From Mycolicibacterium aromaticivorans JS19b1 = JCM 16368 (GTDB lineage: Bacteria; Actinomycetota; Actinomycetes; Mycobacteriales; Mycobacteriaceae), in NCBI RefSeq assembly GCF_000559085.1, contig NZ_JALN02000001.1:4340001-4404000 (forward strand): a DNA stretch of 64,000 nucleotides. The letters are read 5' to 3'. Position 1 is the stretch's first letter. Each line of letters starts with the position of its first letter. Under the pieces are notes generated by a model. It was not told where the DNA came from and made no database searches. It saw nothing but the letters and a program-made list of their open reading frames with translations. A program made the position numbers and the translations under genes. Below, in pieces: positions 1 through 9,357 of the stretch.

Positions 1-1
1 C

Positions 2-1942
2 GCTGTGCGGGTCATCCGCACCTGCAAGGCGATGGGCATCCGTTCGGTGGCCGTCTACAGCGACGCCGACGCCGGTGCCCGCCACGTCACCGTGGCCGAC
101 ACCGCCGTCCGTATCGGACCCCCACCGGCCCGGCAGAGCTACCTCGACATCCAGGCTGTCGTCGACGCGGCGCTGCGTACCGGAGCCCAGGCCGTCCATC
201 CCGGATACGGCTTCCTTTCGGAGAACTCCGAATTCGCGGCGGCGCTGGAACAGGCGGGGCTTGCGTTCATCGGGCCGCCGTCGGCCGCGATCCGCACCAT
301 GGGCGACAAGATCGCCGCCAAGGCGACGGTCTCGAAGTTCGGGGTCCCTGTGGTGCCGGGTATCGCCCGGCCCGGCCTGACCGACGCCGAACTCATCGAC
401 GCCGCCGGCGACATCGGATTCCCGATCCTGGTCAAGCCATCCGCCGGCGGTGGCGGCAAAGGCATGCGACGCGTCGACGACGTTGCCGACCTGCCGGCGG
501 CACTCGCGGCCGCGCGGCGGGAATCCGCGGCGGCCTTCGGCGACGACACGCTGTTCCTGGAGCGGTTCGTGTTGCGGCCCCGGCACATCGAAGTCCAGGT
601 GCTTGCCGACAGCTTCGGCAACGTCGTGCACTTCGGTGAGCGCGAGTGCAGCCTGCAGCGCCGCCATCAGAAGGTCATCGAGGAGGCGCCGTCGCCGCTG
701 CTGGACCCGCAGACTCGCGCCCGGATCGGCGCGGCGGCCTGTGACACCGCCCGCAGCGTCGACTACATCGGCGCGGGCACCGTCGAGTTCATCGTCTCCG
801 CCGACAGGCCCGACGAATTCTTCTTCATGGAGATGAACACCCGACTGCAGGTGGAGCATCCGGTCACCGAGATGGTCACCGGGTACGACCTTGTCGAGTG
901 GCAGGTGCGCGTTGCGGCAGGGGAGAAGCTGCCCTTCACCTCCGACGACATCACGCTGACCGGGCACGCCATCGAAGCGCGCGTGTACGCCGAAGACCCG
1001 GGGGCGGGCTTCCTGCCCACCGGTGGGCAGGTGCTGGGATTGCTCGAACCGTCCGGCGACGAGGTTCGGGTGGATTCCGGTCTTGCCCAAGGGATAACGA
1101 TCGGCAGTGACTACGACCCGATGCTGTCGAAAGTCATCGCCCATGGCACCGACCGCGCGGCCGCACTGCGCACCCTAGACCGGGCGTTGTCGCAGACGGC
1201 GGTACTCGGTGTGGGAACCAACGTCGAGTTCCTGCGTTTCCTGCTGGCCGACGATGACGTGGCCGCGGGCCGGCTCGACACCGGCCTGATCGACCGGACC
1301 ACGTTCGTGCCCGCACCGGCCGGCGATGACGCGTTCATCGCCGCGGCGGCCTTCCGCTGGCTGAAACGCTGGCCGTCGGCGCCGGCGGATCCGTGGGATG
1401 TGCCGTCGGGCTGGCGGATCGGCGCACCCGCACCCACCGGCATTCGGCTCCGATCCGGCGACCGCACCGACCACGTCCACATCACCGGAGTTCCTGCCGA
1501 GGCTGTCGCCCGCATCGAGGATGGCGAAAGCCATTCACTGTCAGCCCGATTGGATGGGGACCACCTTGCCGTCACCATCGACGGCATTCGCAGGCTGTAC
1601 ACCGTGGCTGTCGACGGCGATCAGATCTGGCTGGCCGGCGGCGGCCGCTCACTGGTGCTGGAGGAAGTGCGCGAGGCGCCGGTCCGCCCGGACGATGAGC
1701 ACAGTGGTGACGCTGAGCTCGTCAGCCCGATGCCCGGATCGGTTGTGGCGGTCGGTGTTTCCAACGGAGACGACGTCACCGCGGGCACGGTGGTGGTCGC
1801 CGTCGAGGCGATGAAGATGGAGCATTCGCTCACCGCGCCGGTCGACGGGATTGTCGAACTCCATGTCGCCGTCGGCGATCAGGTCAAAGTGGGGCAGCTG
1901 CTGGCCAAGGTCACAGCCAGAGAAGAGAAAGCACAATCATGA
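2..1942 (+). CDS. accA1: Acyl-CoA carboxylase alpha subunit (biotin carboxylase + BCCP), 5' partial
   Basis: ATP- and bicarbonate-dependent carboxylation of a carrier biotin. By context this is the alpha chain of methylcrotonyl-CoA carboxylase (leucine catabolism), working with an AccD1 beta chain expected just upstream of the window. The frame is open to the left edge and the usual first ~15 residues are missing, so the gene is cut by the window. Counting from the Met/Val at base 5: ATP-grasp loop GGGGKGM at about 148-154, a biotin carboxylase core with [14 protein letters not shown], a C-terminal biotinyl domain, and the biotin-accepting Lys in EAMKMEH at about residue 604. The stop overlaps the next start as ATGA. 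Gene order accA1-fadE19-maoC-citE-bkdABC matches M. tuberculosis Rv2501c-Rv2495c as I recall it, which supports the symbol. Confidence 0.93.
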   Translation, partial: AVRVIRTCKAMGIRSVAVYSDADAGARHVTVADTAVRIGPPPARQSYLDIQAVVDAALRTGAQAVHPGYGFLSENSEFAAALEQAGLAFIGPPSAAIRTMGDKIAAKATVSKFGVPVVPGIARPGLTDAELIDAAGDIGFPILVKPSAGGGGKGMRRVDDVADLPAALAAARRESAAAFGDDTLFLERFVLRPRHIEVQVLADSFGNVVHFGERECSLQRRHQKVIEEAPSPLLDPQTRARIGAAACDTARSVDYIGAGTVEFIVSADRPDEFFFMEMNTRLQVEHPVTEMVTGYDLVEWQVRVAAGEKLPFTSDDITLTGHAIEARVYAEDPGAGFLPTGGQVLGLLEPSGDEVRVDSGLAQGITIGSDYDPMLSKVIAHGTDRAAALRTLDRALSQTAVLGVGTNVEFLRFLLADDDVAAGRLDTGLIDRTTFVPAPAGDDAFIAAAAFRWLKRWPSAPADPWDVPSGWRIGAPAPTGIRLRSGDRTDHVHITGVPAEAVARIEDGESHSLSARLDGDHLAVTIDGIRRLYTVAVDGDQIWLAGGGRSLVLEEVREAPVRPDDEHSGDAELVSPMPGSVVAVGVSNGDDVTAGTVVVAVEAMKMEHSLTAPVDGIVELHVAVGDQVKVGQLLAKVTAREEKAQS

Positions 1943-3099
1943 CTGACTTCCTGTCCACGGGAACACTTCCCGACGAGTACGCGCAGCTCGCCAAGACGGT
2001 GCGCGACTTCGCCCAGACCGTCGTGGCCCCCGTGGCGGCTGAACACGATGCGCAGCACACGTTCCCGTACGAAGTCGTGGCGGGGATGGCCGAGATGGGT
2101 TTGTTCGGTCTGCCGTTCCCCGAGGAGTACGGCGGCATGGGCGGGGATTATTTCGCTCTGTGCCTGGCATTGGAGGAACTCGGCAAGGTCGACCAGAGCG
2201 TCGCGATCACGCTGGAGGCCGGAGTCTCGCTGGGCGCGATGCCGGTCTACCGATTCGGCAACGAGGCGCAGAAGCAGGAGTGGTTGCCGCAGCTGACCAG
2301 CGGACAGGCCCTTGGCGCGTTCGGGCTGACCGAGGCGGGCGGTGGCACCGACGCCGGCGCCACCAAGACGACCGCGCGCCTGGACGACGGGCACTGGGTG
2401 ATCAATGGCACCAAGCAGTTCATCACCAATTCGGGCACCGACATCACCCGACTGGTGACCGTCACCGCGGTCACCGGTGTCTCCGGCGACAACCGCGAGA
2501 TCTCCTCGATCCTGGTGCCGGTGCCCACTGCCGGTTTCACCGCCGAGCCGGCCTACGACAAGGTCGGCTGGAATGCCTCCGACACTCACCCGCTGACCTT
2601 CGACGACGTTCGGGTGCCGGAGGAGAACCTGCTCGGTGAACGGGGCCGCGGTTACGCCAACTTCCTGCGGATCCTCGACGAGGGCCGGATCGCGATCGCC
2701 GCGTTGTCGGTGGGTGCGGCGCAGGGCTGTGTCGACGAGAGCGTGAAGTACGCGCGCGAGCGGGCTGCCTTCGGCCAGCCGATCGGGAAGTTTCAGGCCA
2801 TCGAGTTCAAGATCGCCCGGATGGAGGCCCGCGCGCATGCGGCCCGCGCCGCCTACTACGACGCGGCGGCGCTGATGCTGGCCGGTAGGCCGTTCAAGAA
2901 GGAGGCGGCGATCGCCAAGCTGGTCGCCAGTGAGGCGGCGATGGACAACGCCCGCGACGCAACCCAAATCCACGGCGGCTACGGTTTCATGAACGAATAC
3001 CCGGTCGCCCGGCATTACCGGGACAGCAAGATCCTCGAGATCGGGGAAGGGACAACCGAAGTGCAGCTGATGGTCATCGCCCGGCAGATGGGAATGTAG
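1939..3099 (+). CDS. fadE19: Acyl-CoA dehydrogenase (isovaleryl-CoA type, FadE19-like)
   Basis: FAD-dependent alpha,beta-dehydrogenation of a short branched acyl-CoA; isovaleryl-CoA is the likely substrate given the neighbouring bkd and carboxylase genes. At 386 aa it has the normal acyl-CoA dehydrogenase length. Visible motifs are [13 protein letters not shown] (FAD/substrate loop, about residue 130), [13 protein letters not shown] (about 340) and the C-terminal GEGTTEVQ segment that carries the usual catalytic-base glutamate. The start overlaps the accA1 stop (ATGA), so the two are probably translationally coupled. Substrate specificity is inferred from context, not from a diagnostic residue. 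Confidence 0.92.
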   Translation: MTDFLSTGTLPDEYAQLAKTVRDFAQTVVAPVAAEHDAQHTFPYEVVAGMAEMGLFGLPFPEEYGGMGGDYFALCLALEELGKVDQSVAITLEAGVSLGAMPVYRFGNEAQKQEWLPQLTSGQALGAFGLTEAGGGTDAGATKTTARLDDGHWVINGTKQFITNSGTDITRLVTVTAVTGVSGDNREISSILVPVPTAGFTAEPAYDKVGWNASDTHPLTFDDVRVPEENLLGERGRGYANFLRILDEGRIAIAALSVGAAQGCVDESVKYARERAAFGQPIGKFQAIEFKIARMEARAHAARAAYYDAAALMLAGRPFKKEAAIAKLVASEAAMDNARDATQIHGGYGFMNEYPVARHYRDSKILEIGEGTTEVQLMVIARQMGM

Positions 3100-3587
3100 T
3101 GAGCGAGTCGCCCGAGGAGAAGGTCGTCGTTCAGCGCGGCCTGTGGTACGAGGAGTTCGAACTCGGGGTGCGCTACGTGCACGCCCCCGGGCGCACCATC
3201 ACCGAGGCCGACAACGTCCTGTTCACCACGCTGACGATGAACACCCAGGCGCTGCACCTGGATGCGGCGTTCGCCGACTCTCTGCCGCCGTTCAACCAGC
3301 GGCTGGTGAACTCGATGTTCACGCTGTCCACGTTGGTCGGCTTGTCGGTCACGCAGCTGACGCAGGGCACTATCGTCGGCAACCTCGGTTTCTCCGACAT
3401 CGCCTTCCCGAAGCCGCTTTTCCACGGCGACACGATGTACGCCGAGACCGTCGTCACCGACAAACGCGAATCCAAGAGCCGCCCCGGAGAGGGCATCGTC
3501 ACGTTCGCGCACACCGCACGCAATCAGCACGGTGACATCGTCGCCACCGCCAGCCGCAAGACCATGGTCCGAAAGAAGCCAACCTGA
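3099..3587 (+). CDS. MaoC-like (R)-specific enoyl-CoA hydratase (Rv2499c-type)
   Basis: A hot-dog-fold hydratase of 162 aa. The M. tuberculosis counterpart Rv2499c has, as I recall, been characterised as an itaconyl-CoA hydratase acting just before the CitE-like lyase. The N-terminal segment (YEEFELGVRYVHAPGRTITEAD) is typical of the MaoC family. The hydratase pair is expected around TEADNVLFTTLTMNTQALHLD: acidic at about residue 36, with His near 52. The GTG start at 3099 shares one base with the fadE19 stop, and the ATG of citE begins at the last base of this stop, so it sits inside the operon with no gaps. The specific reaction is inferred from synteny. Confidence 0.9.
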   Translation: MSESPEEKVVVQRGLWYEEFELGVRYVHAPGRTITEADNVLFTTLTMNTQALHLDAAFADSLPPFNQRLVNSMFTLSTLVGLSVTQLTQGTIVGNLGFSDIAFPKPLFHGDTMYAETVVTDKRESKSRPGEGIVTFAHTARNQHGDIVATASRKTMVRKKPT

Positions 3588-4405
3588 TGGCACTCGACAA
3601 TCCAGGACCGGCCTGGCTGTTCTGCCCCGCCGACCGTCCCGAGCGGTTCGAAAAGGCCGCCGCCACAGCCGATGTCGTGATCCTCGACCTCGAAGACGGG
3701 GTCGCCGGCAGAGACCGTGAGGCCGCGCGTGAAGCGCTGGTGTCCACCCAGCTCGATCCCGAGCGCACGGTTGTCCGGGTCAATCCCGTGACCACGCCAG
3801 ATCATCCGCTCGATCTTGAAGCGCTGGCCCGCACGCCGTACACCACGGTGATGCTGGCGAAGACCGAGTCCGCCGAGCAGGTCGCCGCGCTGGCTCCGCT
3901 GGATGTCGTGGCGCTGATCGAAACCCCGCTGGGTGCGCTCAACGTCGGCGAGTCCAGCCGGCCCGACAACGCATTCGCCGTCATGTGGGGTGCCGAGGAC
4001 TTGTTCGCCGTCCTCGGTGGCACCGCCAACCGCTATCCCGACGGCTCGTACCGCGAAGTCGCACGGCACGTGCGGTCGCAGAGCTTGCTGGCGGCCAAGG
4101 CATACGGCCGCCTCGCGCTGGATTCGGTGTACCTCGACATCAAGGACCTCGACGGCCTCGCGGCCGAGGTGGACGACGCGGTGGCTGTCGGTTTCGACGC
4201 GAAAGTGGCCATCCATCCTAGCCAGATCCCGGTGATCAGGAAGGGCTACCTTCCTAGCGCTGAGCAGGTAGCTTGGGCGCGACACGTGCTCGAGGCGGCC
4301 CGCGATGAACGCGGTGTCTTCCAATTCGAGGGCATAATGGTGGATGCCCCGGTGCTTCGGCGAGCAGAGCGCATAGTCCAGCTAGCGCCCGACCCCGGCC
4401 GCTAG
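3587..4405 (+). CDS. citE: CitE-like beta-hydroxyacyl-CoA lyase (citramalyl-CoA / HMG-CoA lyase)
   Basis: HpcH/HpaI-aldolase-type lyase of 272 aa, the same size as M. tuberculosis Rv2498c. That protein is reported to cleave (S)-citramalyl-CoA (itaconate dissimilation) and (R)-HMG-CoA (leucine catabolism). Recognisable segments are VVILDLEDGVAGRDRE (about 28-43, Mg-binding acidic loop), RVNPVTTPDH (Arg for CoA/substrate), VALIETPLGALNV (metal Glu) and WGAEDLFAVLGG. There is no citF or citD next to it, so it is not a true citrate lyase subunit; the symbol follows mycobacterial usage. It sits between the hydratase and the branched-chain dehydrogenase genes, which fits the last step of both pathways. 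A 59-bp gap separates it from bkdA. Confidence 0.9.
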   Translation: MALDNPGPAWLFCPADRPERFEKAAATADVVILDLEDGVAGRDREAAREALVSTQLDPERTVVRVNPVTTPDHPLDLEALARTPYTTVMLAKTESAEQVAALAPLDVVALIETPLGALNVGESSRPDNAFAVMWGAEDLFAVLGGTANRYPDGSYREVARHVRSQSLLAAKAYGRLALDSVYLDIKDLDGLAAEVDDAVAVGFDAKVAIHPSQIPVIRKGYLPSAEQVAWARHVLEAARDERGVFQFEGIMVDAPVLRRAERIVQLAPDPGR

Positions 4406-4464
4406 CTGGAGCCTGCTACAACAGGTTTGCTCCGAACGCCTCCGCACCGGTAGAGGAGGCGGTT

Positions 4465-5526
4465 ATGGATCAGCCGGTTCAACTCATCGGGCCCGACGGA
4501 ACAGCGACGGCCGAAAGCCGATATCGCCGTGATCTGGCGCCGGAAACCCTCGCGTGGCTCTACGAGAATCTTGTTGTCGCGCGCGATCTCGACGTCGAGT
4601 TCGTCAATCTGCAGCGCCAGGGCGAATTGGCGCTGTACGCGTCGTGCCGGGGCCAAGAGGCCGCACAGATCGGCGCGGCAGCGGCACTGCGGAAAACCGA
4701 CTGGCTGTTTCCGCAATTCCGCGAACTCGGTGTCTTCCTGATTCGCGGGATCCCGCCCGCCAACGTTGCCGCTCTCTGGCGCGGTGCCTGGCACGGCGGG
4801 CTGGATTTCACCGGCAAGTGCTGCGCACCCGTCGCCATTCCCATCGCCACCCACACCGTGCACGCCGTGGGCGCAGCGATGGCTGCCCAACGGCTGGGCG
4901 AGGATTCAGTGACGGTGGCATTCCTCGGCGACGGCGCCACCAGTGAAGGTGACACGCACGAGGCGATGAACCTGGCTGCCGTCGAGAAAGCGCCGTGTGT
5001 CTTCTACATCCAGAACAATCAGTGGGCCATTTCGGTTCCGGCGAGTCGTCAATATGCGGTGCCCACCCTCGCGCACCGCGCGGCCGGCTACGGAATGCCC
5101 GGAATCCGGGTGGACGGCAACGACATCCTGGCCTGCTTCGCGGTGATGAGTGAAGCAGCCGAACGGGCACGGGCCGGGGATGGACCCACAGTCATCGAAG
5201 CCGTCACCTACCGGATGGAACCCCACACCACCTCCGACGACGCCACCCGATACCGGAGCGCCGAGGAGATCGCCTACTGGTCGGCCCGGGATCCGATCGT
5301 CCGATACCGCACCTATCTCCAACACCGCGAGATCCTCACCGAGCGGATCGAGCAGCGGGTGCATGCGCGGTCGGCGCGGCTGCGGACCGAACTCCGCGAT
5401 GCGGTGGTGGGCGCCCCGGATCCGGACGTGAACGAGCTCTTCGACCACGTGTACGCCGAGATCACCCCCGAATTATCCGCGCAGCGAGAACAATTGCGCG
5501 CCGAACTGGCGGGACGTGCACGATGA
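4465..5526 (+). CDS. bkdA: Branched-chain 2-oxoacid dehydrogenase E1 alpha
   Basis: TPP-dependent decarboxylating subunit (353 aa) of the branched-chain ketoacid dehydrogenase complex, which turns the keto acids of Leu/Ile/Val into acyl-CoAs. The thiamine diphosphate motif runs from GDG at about residues 155-157 (FLGDGATSEGDTHEAMN) to the NN of YIQNNQWA at about 184-185, the classic spacing. The active-site and phosphorylation-loop equivalent EPHTTSDDATRYR is present near 250. An AGGAGG-type ribosome site lies about 6 nt before ATG 4465. The stop overlaps bkdB (ATGA). It is the first gene after the 59-bp gap, so it could have its own promoter. Confidence 0.94.
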   Translation: MDQPVQLIGPDGTATAESRYRRDLAPETLAWLYENLVVARDLDVEFVNLQRQGELALYASCRGQEAAQIGAAAALRKTDWLFPQFRELGVFLIRGIPPANVAALWRGAWHGGLDFTGKCCAPVAIPIATHTVHAVGAAMAAQRLGEDSVTVAFLGDGATSEGDTHEAMNLAAVEKAPCVFYIQNNQWAISVPASRQYAVPTLAHRAAGYGMPGIRVDGNDILACFAVMSEAAERARAGDGPTVIEAVTYRMEPHTTSDDATRYRSAEEIAYWSARDPIVRYRTYLQHREILTERIEQRVHARSARLRTELRDAVVGAPDPDVNELFDHVYAEITPELSAQREQLRAELAGRAR

Positions 5527-6575
5527 CCCAGATCATCGAACGTCCGCCGATGCGGGGCGACGGCACACCGGAACCTGACGGCCCGATCTTGACCGAACTG
5601 CCCACTGTCAGCACCCTGACCATGGCGCAGGCGATCAACCGCGCCCTGCATGACGCGATGGCAGGCGATGACCGGGTACTGGTGTTCGGTGAAGACGTAG
5701 CCGACCTGGGTGGAGTCTTCCGAATCACCGAGGGTCTGGCCGAAACCTTCGGAACCCAGCGATGTTTCGACACACCCCTGGCCGAGTCGGCGATCATCGG
5801 TATCGCTATCGGCCTGGCGATCCGCGGGTTCGTACCAGTCCCGGAGATCCAGTTCGACGGGTTCTCCTACCCGGCATTCGACCAGGTGGTCAGCCACCTC
5901 GCCAAGTACCGTAACCGCACCCGCGGCCAGGTCGACATGCCGGTCACCGTTCGGATCCCGTCGTTCGGCGGCATCGGCGCCGTCGAGCATCACTCGGAGT
6001 CCACCGAATCCTATTGGGTGCACACGGCGGGCCTGAAAGTTGTTGTGCCGTCGACTCCGTCGGACGCCTACTGGCTGCTCCGGCATGCCATCGCCGCCCG
6101 CGATCCGGTGATCTACCTCGAACCGAAGCGGCGGTACTGGGGCCGCGAGGCGGTGGACCTCGCTGTGCCGGGGCCGCCGATAGGCAAGGCCGTGATCCGT
6201 CGACCCGGCGATGACGTCACGGTGCTCACGTACGGCGGGCTGGTCGGCACCGCGGTGAACGCGGCCGAGATTGCCGACTGCAGCGTCGAAGTGATCGACC
6301 TGCGCTCGCTGAGCCCCCTGGACTTCGACACGGTGACCGCGTCGATCCGCAAGACCGGCCGCGCGATCGTCATGCACGAGGGACCCCGCACACTGGGCTT
6401 CGGAGCCGAGCTGGCCGCGCGGATCTCCGAGGAACTGTTCTACGAACTCGAGTCGCCGGTGCTGCGCGCCACCGGATTCGACACTCCGTACCCGCCGGCG
6501 CGATTGGAGAAGCTCTGGCTGCCGGGAGTGGACCGGTTGCTCGACTGCATTGAGAAAGCGATGCGACGGCCATGA
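5523..6575 (+). CDS. bkdB: Branched-chain 2-oxoacid dehydrogenase E1 beta
   Basis: Pyrimidine-binding/transketolase-C partner of BkdA (350 aa). Segments include [39 protein letters not shown] (the Glu that activates TPP) and [16 protein letters not shown], followed by the C-terminal transketolase domain ([17 protein letters not shown]). The first ~35 residues extend beyond the usual E1 beta start and are rich in Pro/Asp. ATGA overlaps on both sides couple it to bkdA and bkdC, so the three subunits are probably made in fixed ratio. Confidence 0.94.
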   Translation: MTQIIERPPMRGDGTPEPDGPILTELPTVSTLTMAQAINRALHDAMAGDDRVLVFGEDVADLGGVFRITEGLAETFGTQRCFDTPLAESAIIGIAIGLAIRGFVPVPEIQFDGFSYPAFDQVVSHLAKYRNRTRGQVDMPVTVRIPSFGGIGAVEHHSESTESYWVHTAGLKVVVPSTPSDAYWLLRHAIAARDPVIYLEPKRRYWGREAVDLAVPGPPIGKAVIRRPGDDVTVLTYGGLVGTAVNAAEIADCSVEVIDLRSLSPLDFDTVTASIRKTGRAIVMHEGPRTLGFGAELAARISEELFYELESPVLRATGFDTPYPPARLEKLWLPGVDRLLDCIEKAMRRP

Positions 6576-7666
6576 GCGACTTCCTGGTGCCCGACCTGGG
6601 GGAGGGCCTCGAGGATGCGACGATCACCAGTTGGGCCGTCGCCGTCGGGGATGTTGTCGAACTCAACCAGACCCTATGCACCGTCGAGACCAACAAAGCC
6701 GAAGTCGAGATCCCCAGTCCATATGCCGGGCGGGTCGCCGAACTCGGTGGTGAAGAGGGCGAAACCCTTTGTGTGGGAACACTGTTGGTGCGCATCGAGA
6801 CCGGGGAGCGCACGCCGGTTCTGGTCGGCTACGGCATCGACGAAGGCATGGACCGCAGCCGGCGGGCGCGTGCGGCCCCGAAAACGCGTAAGTTGGCCGC
6901 CGACCTCGCGGTGGACTTGAACGGGCTGCGGCCGGGATCAGGGGCCGACGGCGTGATCACCCCCGAGGACGTGCTCGACGCGGCCGGGACTGTCTCACAC
7001 AGCATTCCGGTGCGCGGTGTGCACGCCCGGATGGCCGCCCACATGTCGTTGTCCCGCAGCCGGATTCCCGACGCGCACGCCAGCGTCCAAGTGGACGGCA
7101 CGGCGCTGCTGCGCCTCCGTGACCAGCTCGAAGTGACGCCGTTCGTTCTGACGTTGCGGTTACTGATGATCGCGCTCGGGCGCCATCCCATGCTCAACGC
7201 CACCTGGGTGGAAGCCGAAGCGGGACCGGAGATCCGGTTGCACCCCGACGTTCGGCTGGGTGTCGCAGTGGCCACCGAGCGGGGTCTGGTGGTTCCGGTC
7301 GTCGACACCCGTGGACGTTCAACCCGGCAGTTGGCCGTCGCTGTCGACGAGTTGGTCGAGCGGGCGAGGGCGGGCACTTTGGCGCCAGCTCAGCTCAGCG
7401 GCTCGACGTTCACCGTGTCGAACTTCGGAGCGCTGGGCCTCGATGACGGGGTTCCGGTGATCAACTACCCGGAGGCGGCGATCCTCGGAATGGGCTCACT
7501 GAAGCCGCGGGCCGTAGTCGTCGACGGCGCGGTAGTAGCCCGGCCGACCATGACGCTCACGTGTGCGTTCGATCATCGCGTCGCCGATGGGGCGCAGGCC
7601 GCCGCATTCCTGACCGATCTGCGCGGACTCATCGAATCCCCGGAGACCGCGCTACTCGATCTGTAA
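6572..7666 (+). CDS. bkdC: Branched-chain 2-oxoacid dehydrogenase E2 (lipoyl acyltransferase)
   Basis: Dihydrolipoyl acyltransferase core of the BCKDH complex, 364 aa. N-terminal lipoyl domain with the lipoylated Lys42 in VETNKAEVE; a short peripheral-subunit-binding domain around residues 97-135 ([13 protein letters not shown]...ITPEDV); then the CAT-fold catalytic domain with [10 protein letters not shown] (catalytic His about 335). There is a single lipoyl domain and an unusually short linker. No E3 gene follows, so the complex must borrow the housekeeping lipoamide dehydrogenase. It is the last gene of the operon; a 73-bp convergent gap follows. Confidence 0.93.
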   Translation: MSDFLVPDLGEGLEDATITSWAVAVGDVVELNQTLCTVETNKAEVEIPSPYAGRVAELGGEEGETLCVGTLLVRIETGERTPVLVGYGIDEGMDRSRRARAAPKTRKLAADLAVDLNGLRPGSGADGVITPEDVLDAAGTVSHSIPVRGVHARMAAHMSLSRSRIPDAHASVQVDGTALLRLRDQLEVTPFVLTLRLLMIALGRHPMLNATWVEAEAGPEIRLHPDVRLGVAVATERGLVVPVVDTRGRSTRQLAVAVDELVERARAGTLAPAQLSGSTFTVSNFGALGLDDGVPVINYPEAAILGMGSLKPRAVVVDGAVVARPTMTLTCAFDHRVADGAQAAAFLTDLRGLIESPETALLDL

Positions 7667-7739
7667 GCCGTTGACGCCGAGCGTGTGGGTAGTCGTCGAC
7701 GAATCGACCGTTCAGCAACGACAAATCGCACGCTCGACG

Positions 7740-8519
7740 TCAGGCGTGGGCGTGAAACTCCCACGGCGCGGTGGGCAATACGTCGCCGGTCTCCAACAGC
7801 GTTTTGAGATTGGCGAACACCGTCGGCCAGCCCAGCCCGACCGACTCCCGGTCCGCGGGAGACTGGAAATTCGTATGAGTCACAGTCAATTTGACGATGT
7901 CGCGGAAGGGCTCGATCTCGAACGTGACGATGCTTTCCGCGGCGGTCGGATCGTCGCTGGGCTCACCGAAGCCGAAGACCAGTCGGCGCGGCGGATCGAC
8001 TTCCATCACGGTGCCGGCGACGTCGACGATGCCGGACCCGTCGGACCGGACATGCTCGACGCGGCCGCCGACCTGCCACTCCGAGACTTGCGCATGACCC
8101 CAGAACTTCGCGGTGAGCTCGGCGTCGGTGAGGGCATGCCACACCTGTTCCGCGCTGGCGTGGATGTAGGTGGTGTAGACGTAATCGGGGATGGTGTCTG
8201 ACATTGCGCTCTCCTCCGCGTACTGCTTGATCGTGGCCAGGGCCGCCAGCCGAGGCTCTTCGAACTTCCAGATCCAGCGGGTCTGGAGTTGGTGGATCGG
8301 TACCGCATTCAGGTAGTGGAGCTTGCGGCGGCCATCGCGCACCGACGTCACGAGGTTCGCGCTCTCGAGAACCTCGAGGTGCTGGCTGACCGACTGCCTG
8401 CGCATGTCGAGCCCTTCGCAGAGCTCGCCGAGTGTCAGCCCGGCACGCTCATGAAGCATGTCGAGCAGCCGTCGCCGGCCGGGGTCGGCCAACGCCTTGA
8501 AGACCGCGTCCGCGTCCAC
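7740..8519 (-). CDS. ArsR-type HTH fused to SRPBCC (AHSA1-like) domain
   Basis: 259 aa. Residues 1-~90 are an ArsR winged helix (FKALADPGRRRLLDMLHE, then ...DMRRQSVSQHLEVLESANL as recognition helix). Residues ~110-259 are a START/AHSA1 ligand-binding domain (YVYTTYIHASAEQVWHALTD...TAKFWGHAQVSEWQVGG). These are usually two adjacent genes; here one polypeptide carries both, so ligand binding in the SRPBCC pocket may directly control DNA binding. A perfect inverted repeat sits at 8531-8546, immediately upstream of the start, consistent with autoregulation. The ligand is unknown. Confidence 0.88.
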   Translation of the reverse strand: MDADAVFKALADPGRRRLLDMLHERAGLTLGELCEGLDMRRQSVSQHLEVLESANLVTSVRDGRRKLHYLNAVPIHQLQTRWIWKFEEPRLAALATIKQYAEESAMSDTIPDYVYTTYIHASAEQVWHALTDAELTAKFWGHAQVSEWQVGGRVEHVRSDGSGIVDVAGTVMEVDPPRRLVFGFGEPSDDPTAAESIVTFEIEPFRDIVKLTVTHTNFQSPADRESVGLGWPTVFANLKTLLETGDVLPTAPWEFHAHA

Positions 8520-8530
8520 GGTCGAATTAT

Positions 8531-8546
8531 GCAGGCGATTGCCTGC
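8531..8546. promoter_or_regulatory. Inverted repeat, candidate operator of the ArsR-SRPBCC gene
   Basis: Arms GCAGGC and GCCTGC separated by GATT, 12-27 bp upstream of the start codon at 8519 (minus strand). Dyads of this kind overlapping the promoter or start are typical of ArsR autoregulation. The assignment is inferred from position and symmetry only. Confidence 0.5.
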
Positions 8547-8564
8547 CTATTGCAACAGGGCAGC

Positions 8565-9311
8565 TCAGCGCCGCTGCGCGGCGGCCAGTCTGGCCTTGAA
8601 CTCCGGCGATTCGATGGAGGTGGCCTGCGGGCCCAGCTCGATGTCCTTGGCCGCCTCGTGGTGGTCGGTGTCGAGGAAGCCGGGGATGGCGGTTGCGCGC
8701 ATCGACGCCTTCGTGGACAGCACGACCTCCCGCGGTGCGGCTGCAGGCCCAGCGGCCAGCTCGAGCGCAGCCGCGACGGGATCCTCGGCGACGGTCAGCG
8801 CAAGACCATGCCGCACCGCGGCCTCGGCGTCGAAGCGCATACCGAACAGGAGCGCCGCACGAGCGACCTGCGGGCCGACCGCACGCTGCAGCATCCAGGT
8901 CGCCCCGCCGCCGGGATGGATACCGAGCTTCTGGAACCGGGGATCGAACAATGCGTGCGGCCCCGCGATGCGGACGTCTGCTGCCAGCGCCAGATTCAGC
9001 CCGGCACCCACGGCCGCGCCGTTGACCGCCGCGATGGTCGGCAGTGTGCACCGGCCGACAGCCATGAAGCCGGCGTAGATGCGCTCGAGCCCTTCCTTGG
9101 CAGCTGCGCCGAGGGCGGACAGGTCCGCGCCCGCGCAGAAAGCCTTACCCGCGCCCGTGACCACCACGGCGTGAGCCTCGGCCTCGGCCGCCTCGACGGC
9201 ATCGCGCAGCTGCTGTGACATCGCGTCGGTGACGGCGTTACGCCGGTCGGGATCGTTGACGGTGATCAGCGCGACGCGATCGACGACCTGATAAAGGACC
9301 AGGTCAGACAT
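8565..9311 (-). CDS. echA14: Crotonase-fold protein, EchA14-like
   Basis: Enoyl-CoA hydratase/isomerase superfamily protein of 248 aa. The CoA-binding oxyanion segments [14 protein letters not shown] (about residue 52) and [21 protein letters not shown] (about 95) are present. The two glutamates used by classical hydratases are not: the first position is Asn in GAGLNLALA and the second segment reads [14 protein letters not shown]. It may therefore be an isomerase, a thioesterase-like crotonase or another variant rather than a true hydratase. The symbol rests on synteny with the M. tuberculosis echA14-lipQ region from memory. Confidence 0.75.
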   Translation of the reverse strand: MSDLVLYQVVDRVALITVNDPDRRNAVTDAMSQQLRDAVEAAEAEAHAVVVTGAGKAFCAGADLSALGAAAKEGLERIYAGFMAVGRCTLPTIAAVNGAAVGAGLNLALAADVRIAGPHALFDPRFQKLGIHPGGGATWMLQRAVGPQVARAALLFGMRFDAEAAVRHGLALTVAEDPVAAALELAAGPAAAPREVVLSTKASMRATAIPGFLDTDHHEAAKDIELGPQATSIESPEFKARLAAAQRR

Positions 9312-9357
9312 TGCAAGTCTCCATCTTGGGGAGGCTAGCAGTTAGGGTCGGATCATC

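Noticed and set aside
1879-3015. 378-aa antisense open frame over fadE19
   Set aside because: High-GC shadow frame; Gly/Arg/His-rich with no recognisable fold, while fadE19 is certain.
7679-7736. CGAGCGTG/CACGCTCG inverted repeat after bkdC as terminator
   Set aside because: Arms of 8 bp with a 42-nt loop and no T-run; too weak to call.
8289-9218. 309-aa plus-strand frame opposite the ArsR and echA14-like genes
   Set aside because: Shadow of two well-supported minus-strand genes.
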